From contig NW_019211455.1 in assembly GCF_002443255.2 (NCBI RefSeq), positions 6,183,909 to 6,247,908 on the forward strand: DNA of 64,000 nt, written 5' to 3'. Shown piece after piece: positions 61,521 to 64,000 of this stretch (the first letter of the stretch is position 1; each line of letters begins with the position of its first letter). Source of the DNA: Varroa destructor (lineage: Eukaryota; Arthropoda; Arachnida; Mesostigmata; Varroidae). Below the pieces are notes generated by a model, which saw only the letters and a list, made by a program, of their open reading frames with translations, was not told the origin of the DNA and did no database searches. The translations under genes were made by a program, and so were the position numbers.

Positions 61521-63936
61521 TTGGATTTTGCAGTGGCGTAAAGGAAGTGCTTTTCGGCACCCGATGAGCTTATCTTCGGGAATTTAATACTACGTTTGAT
61601 GTAGGTTCGTGTTGTTCATTGCTGACTAACCGTCTTTGAGAATGCATTCAACCGCTCGGGTCTGTACAGTTGAGCCACACATATCGCACAAACTCCATTC
61701 TCCAGTGGCCCATTCAGCCCTCTCACAAGGCTGGAGCTCAATCTGCTGCTCTTCGTCAGGCCGTTCGTCCTGCAGACAATCGAATCCTTCCATAACGCCA
61801 TCCGTTGAATTTTCCATTTGAGCAACGCACTTTACTTCACGGACTTGTTTCGTTAAGCCACATTTACGCTCTGGCTATTTTCCCACGACAAGCAAAGTCA
61901 TAACAAAAACATTAGTTTTAGAAAACAAATAAAATTAACAGCGTTATTAACTGTGGAACTGTTAATTCGTTGATTGATTCGATTACCCAACTGCAACTCT
62001 GCAGTCGTGACTCAGTTGGGTCAGACAAAGTCCCTGCCCGACGCCGATCTCAGGAGTTTTAAGGATTAACTCATTAGAAGCACAACTTGCGTCACTAAGG
62101 AAAAATCAGATGACAAGGAAGACTACTGAAAAGAAATGTCTAATTTGATATCACGTGAAAACGTGTGGTGCCCTTTAAAGCCTCTGAATTCGTTTATTCA
62201 GATATGTTATTTATTATTATGCCCTATTTTCAAACAAATGATTCCTGCTGTTTGCATTCGTACCTCGCTCCAGTCACCGGCTTCCCAGCTATCGCACGAT
62301 AATTTCGACTCGCATTCCTGCTCACTGGGTGGCTTTTGCCCAACTTTTTTACAAAGATGATCTGGTAAAACTCGGACTCCTCCACCCGAAGGTGTCGAGC
62401 AAAAGACTACACGGGTTTGTGTGCCATTCCCACAAGTGTTGCTGCATCGCTCCCACTTGGCCGTATACCATGACGCCTGGATAGAAGGTAAACCCCCAGC
62501 AATTAATAGAGATTAGGTAGCATTTGGATGATTATATATATGTCTTATTTAAACAAGCGTTAGTATTTACTTAGCATGTGTATCTATTATACCTAGTAAT
62601 AGTAGAATGTCGAGGTTCTTGATCTATTTTTACTCTAAAATGTGTGAAGAATACGATATCTATGTTGGACTTGTGTATGCACTATTTAATGTACGATTCT
62701 ATGTTTTCTTCTTACAAAACTCATGGACAGTGTAATTATCGCGATGTCGATAACAGGGCAGAAAGAAAATAGGACAACCGCTACGTAGTAAGCTTTCTGT
62801 TACGTCTTTAAAGCAACAGGTAACTTTGAGCGTACCTGGCAGTTGTCGGTAGGACACTGCTGGGTAGAGGGAGGCTTCTTATCAAGGTCGCACTCGTCCT
62901 CAGTTTTCGCTTCGTGTCGCGTGATAATGCTAGCACATCGAACTGTCCGGTTTGTGCTGATTTCCCCACAGGGGTCATAACAAGGTTCCCAATCCCCTAA
63001 CTCCCATTGGTACTCTCCGTTAGGCTTTCGTGGCTGGCCGGGGACGTACTTAACGGAGTATTCAAGCTGGTAACCTTTGTTCATCTCTTGGACCAGCAAC
63101 TAGAACAGATCAAATAGAGGAAAATCATGTAATAATAATAAAACACGGTAATTGTTACATAAATAAATCTTCTATTTTCAACTTGAACAAATACTAGAGA
63201 ATAACCTTACGGGGACGATAACGCTAACGACTGTAGTAAGCATAGCCAACTTAGCGATAATCTAAAACTTCGACAGCACTGGGAACCATTCGTAAGGAAC
63301 TTCAAAATGATAGCAAAAGCGAATGAATCGATTGTTGAACGCACCGCTATAACGAGGGTTTCATTGGTAGGTCCGTTCGTGCGAAGATGTTCTCGTCCAT
63401 TTTCATACTGCGCATTACGGATATAGTGCCATTGTGTTCCTCCTGCGTAGAACGCCTTACTGTAGTCGATCTCGTAATTACTATTCAGAAAGTAGTTCCC
63501 CTCAAGATCGCGAAGTGCTTAACATAAAATGGCGAGGAATTGTTATTTCAATGAAGCTGAATCGTACGGCAATCCGCCCCTTGGCTAATTAGAGTTTATT
63601 TTATTCATTTGAATGGATATTTTGAAAAACAGATGTATGCATCTGCCAGCTGCGTTCCCTGCCTGTTGAGGCTGGTACCTTTGTTCAGGAACTACGAGGT
63701 GTCAGGCAGTAGGGTTGCGGAAGACACTTACAAAGATAGTTGGTACTAGGCTCCATTTCGCGCATCAAGACAGAAGTGGCCCCAGCTGGTATGACGTAAA
63801 GGGGGCGGTATCCATACCCAAGCGAGAGCTGGATTTCGCTATGATGAGTGGTGTTACAGTTTTTGTTTTGGCCTCCACAGACAAGACATTTGTCGATTCG
63901 TTTCTTCGATCCAAGAAGGCCATCGCATCCAGTTTG
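51509..63936 (-). CDS. Ppn: Papilin (basement-membrane glycoprotein), 23 exons, 5' end outside the window
   Basis: Secreted extracellular-matrix protein related to ADAMTS proteases but without catalytic domain. Exons: 63936-63732, 63517-63345, 63099-62836, 62476-62264, 61874-61631, 61322-61024, 60801-60467, 60101-59839, 59590-59369, 59048-58897, 58815-58519, 58263-58050, 57873-57027, 56947-56659, 56539-56299, 56020-55623, 55491-55287, 54788-54606, 53882-53725, 53285-53040, 52829-52605, 52238-51986, 51843-51518. Phases agree at every junction, about 2,084 codons. Order: ADAMTS cysteine-rich end and spacer, six TSP1 repeats, 19 GCC cassettes, nine Kunitz domains, a cysteine-rich stretch, WAP, two Ig domains. 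Signal peptide and first TSP1 repeat should lie beyond 64,000. The 3' end is ambiguous: the last exon has donor CAG|GTAAGC at 51517, but reading through it gives a stop at 51509-51511. No third Ig or PLAC domain was found. Confidence 0.95.
51518..52238 (-). other. Ppn: Papilin C-terminal Ig domains (two)
   Basis: Exon 52238-51986 encodes an Ig domain with [20 protein letters not shown] and [10 protein letters not shown]. Exon 51843-51518 encodes a second, with [25 protein letters not shown] and [13 protein letters not shown]. Both have the two Ig cysteines and core tryptophan. A further Ig and a PLAC domain found in some papilins are not visible downstream. Confidence 0.9.
52605..52829 (-). 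other. Ppn: Papilin WAP (four-disulfide core) exon
   Basis: One exon whose second part is a WAP domain, from about 52739: [12 protein letters not shown], then [20 protein letters not shown] and NRVCV. The eight-cysteine pattern with the central CC is complete. WAP domains are often protease inhibitors; their role in papilin is unknown to me. The donor is AAG|GTTCGC. Confidence 0.88.
53040..53147 (-). other. Ppn: Papilin cysteine-rich, antistasin-like segment
   Basis: Directly after the ninth Kunitz domain and a His/Pro-rich linker comes a compact cysteine-rich segment with the ending [11 protein letters not shown]. The GC..C.C...C signature resembles antistasin-type protease-inhibitor modules, but the match is short. 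It joins in phase to the next exon, which starts with more cysteines ([11 protein letters not shown]). Confidence 0.5.
53268..57331 (-). other. Ppn: Papilin Kunitz domains (nine)
   Basis: Nine Kunitz/BPTI domains lie across exons 57873-57027 to 53285-53040. Hallmark blocks such as [48 protein letters not shown] and [16 protein letters not shown] are present. Proline-rich linkers ([21 protein letters not shown]) separate some domains. The residue after Cys II (P1) is Gly, Lys, Thr, Val, Thr, Ser, Ala, Ile and Leu in order, so only the second domain has a trypsin-type P1. Domain three is compacted ([11 protein letters not shown]) and domain nine has about five extra residues between Cys II and Cys III. 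Confidence 0.93.
57470..60630 (-). other. Ppn: Papilin array of 19 GCC cysteine cassettes
   Basis: Nineteen tandem units of about 22-27 residues follow the pattern C-x(3-6)-[FYHW]-GCC-x-D-x-x-T-x-A-x-GP-x(4)-GC. Typical cores are [28 protein letters not shown] and [13 protein letters not shown]. They span exons from 60801-60467 to 57873-57027. Each keeps an adjacent CC pair plus flanking cysteines, implying a small disulfide-bonded fold. An acidic, Gly/Ser-rich spacer ([12 protein letters not shown]) interrupts the array between units four and five. This cassette is known from arthropod papilins but has no established function that I can name. Confidence 0.88.
60467..63030 (-). other. Ppn: Papilin thrombospondin type 1 repeats (six)
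   Basis: Six TSP1 repeats run across five exons. Openings in order: [73 protein letters not shown] and [18 protein letters not shown]. Repeats three, four and six are split by introns near the first cysteine or mid-domain. Repeats three and six lack the usual cysteine right after the WxxW segment, giving a slightly altered cysteine pattern. The tryptophans are potential C-mannosylation sites. Confidence 0.9.
61457..61514. repeat. (TC)n(TA)n compound microsatellite in papilin intron
   Basis: About 32 bases of TC repeat run directly into about 26 bases of TA repeat, in the intron between exons 61874-61631 and 61322-61024. Confidence 0.95.
62980..63936 (-). other. Ppn: Papilin ADAMTS cysteine-rich end and spacer
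   Basis: Exon 63936-63732 carries the ADAMTS-like block [20 protein letters not shown] followed by [17 protein letters not shown]. Exon 63517-63345 continues the spacer with [18 protein letters not shown] and [15 protein letters not shown], and the next exon opens [16 protein letters not shown]. These blocks define the papilin cassette shared with ADAMTS-like proteins. In the family this region mediates matrix binding and can inhibit procollagen proteinases. Confidence 0.93.
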
Positions 63937-64000
63937 CTAAAAGGAGGAACAAAGAAATAGGGCCTACCGCTTTTAGCAAAGCAAGAAGCAACGTATACTA

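Larger units (their letters stand above)
53286..63731. other. Papilin introns above 300 bases
   Basis: The larger introns are 62477-62835, 61875-62263, 61323-61630, 60102-60466, 59049-59368, 54789-55286, 53883-54605 and 53286-53724, plus 52239-52604 to the left. They are AT-rich and contain no recognisable extra gene or domain exon. Plus-strand frames such as 57392-57868 and 63715-63960 are antisense shadows of papilin exons. The minus frame 54018-54308 lies in an intron and shows no domain. Confidence 0.7.

Noticed and set aside
15277..63936. The five genes as one functional cluster
   Set aside because: Their known roles (replication, ubiquitin-like membrane protein, peroxisomal transport, matrix, muscle) are unrelated, and gene neighbours in animals are usually not co-functional.
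63715..63960. Plus-strand 81-codon frame
   Set aside because: Antisense of the papilin ADAMTS-like exon, which carries clear family motifs on the minus strand.

Overview
This is a eukaryotic nuclear genomic window, AT-rich with spliced genes. I infer an arthropod. Papilin with long runs of a 'GCC' cysteine cassette and a twitchin/projectin-type muscle immunoglobulin gene are typical of arthropods. Intron sizes (about 60 bp to 9.5 kb) and the moderate AT bias would suit a mite or tick, but the species cannot be fixed from sequence alone. There are no bacterial operons, CRISPR arrays, intact transposons or convincing tRNA/rRNA genes.

Layout, left to right. (1) 1-6067: no recognisable exons, probably intron of the next gene. 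(2) 7422-6068, minus strand: the first two coding exons of a twitchin/projectin-like titin-family gene that leaves the window on the left. (3) 7423-15276: long non-coding interval. (4) 22545-15277, minus: WDHD1/AND-1 (Ctf4), complete, about 14 exons, WD40 domain to HMG box. (5) 28583-25431, minus: a TMUB1/2-type transmembrane ubiquitin-like protein, complete in six exons. (6) 28584-30724: divergent intergenic/promoter region. (7) 30725-48143, plus: ABCD1/ABCD2-type peroxisomal very-long-chain acyl-CoA half-transporter, complete in nine exons, with a 9.5 kb first intron. (8) 48144-51508: convergent intergenic region. (9) 63936-51509, minus: papilin, a secreted basement-membrane protein. It covers 23 exons here and enters from the right: ADAMTS cysteine-rich/spacer region, six thrombospondin type 1 repeats, 19 GCC cassettes, nine Kunitz domains, a cysteine-rich stretch, a WAP domain and two Ig domains.

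Exon boundaries were set by reading GT/AG sites and checking that the reading phase carries across every junction. Nearly all junctions close in phase. The exceptions are two small WDHD1 exons and the papilin 3' end. The five genes belong to unrelated processes (muscle sarcomere, DNA replication, ER/membrane ubiquitin-like signalling, peroxisomal lipid import, extracellular matrix), and I see no co-operating gene system. The most interesting material is the papilin architecture: 19 cysteine cassettes, and a Kunitz array in which only one of nine domains keeps a basic P1 residue. Next are a perfect 16-bp inverted repeat downstream of the ABCD gene and a small repeat family inside the ABCD first intron.
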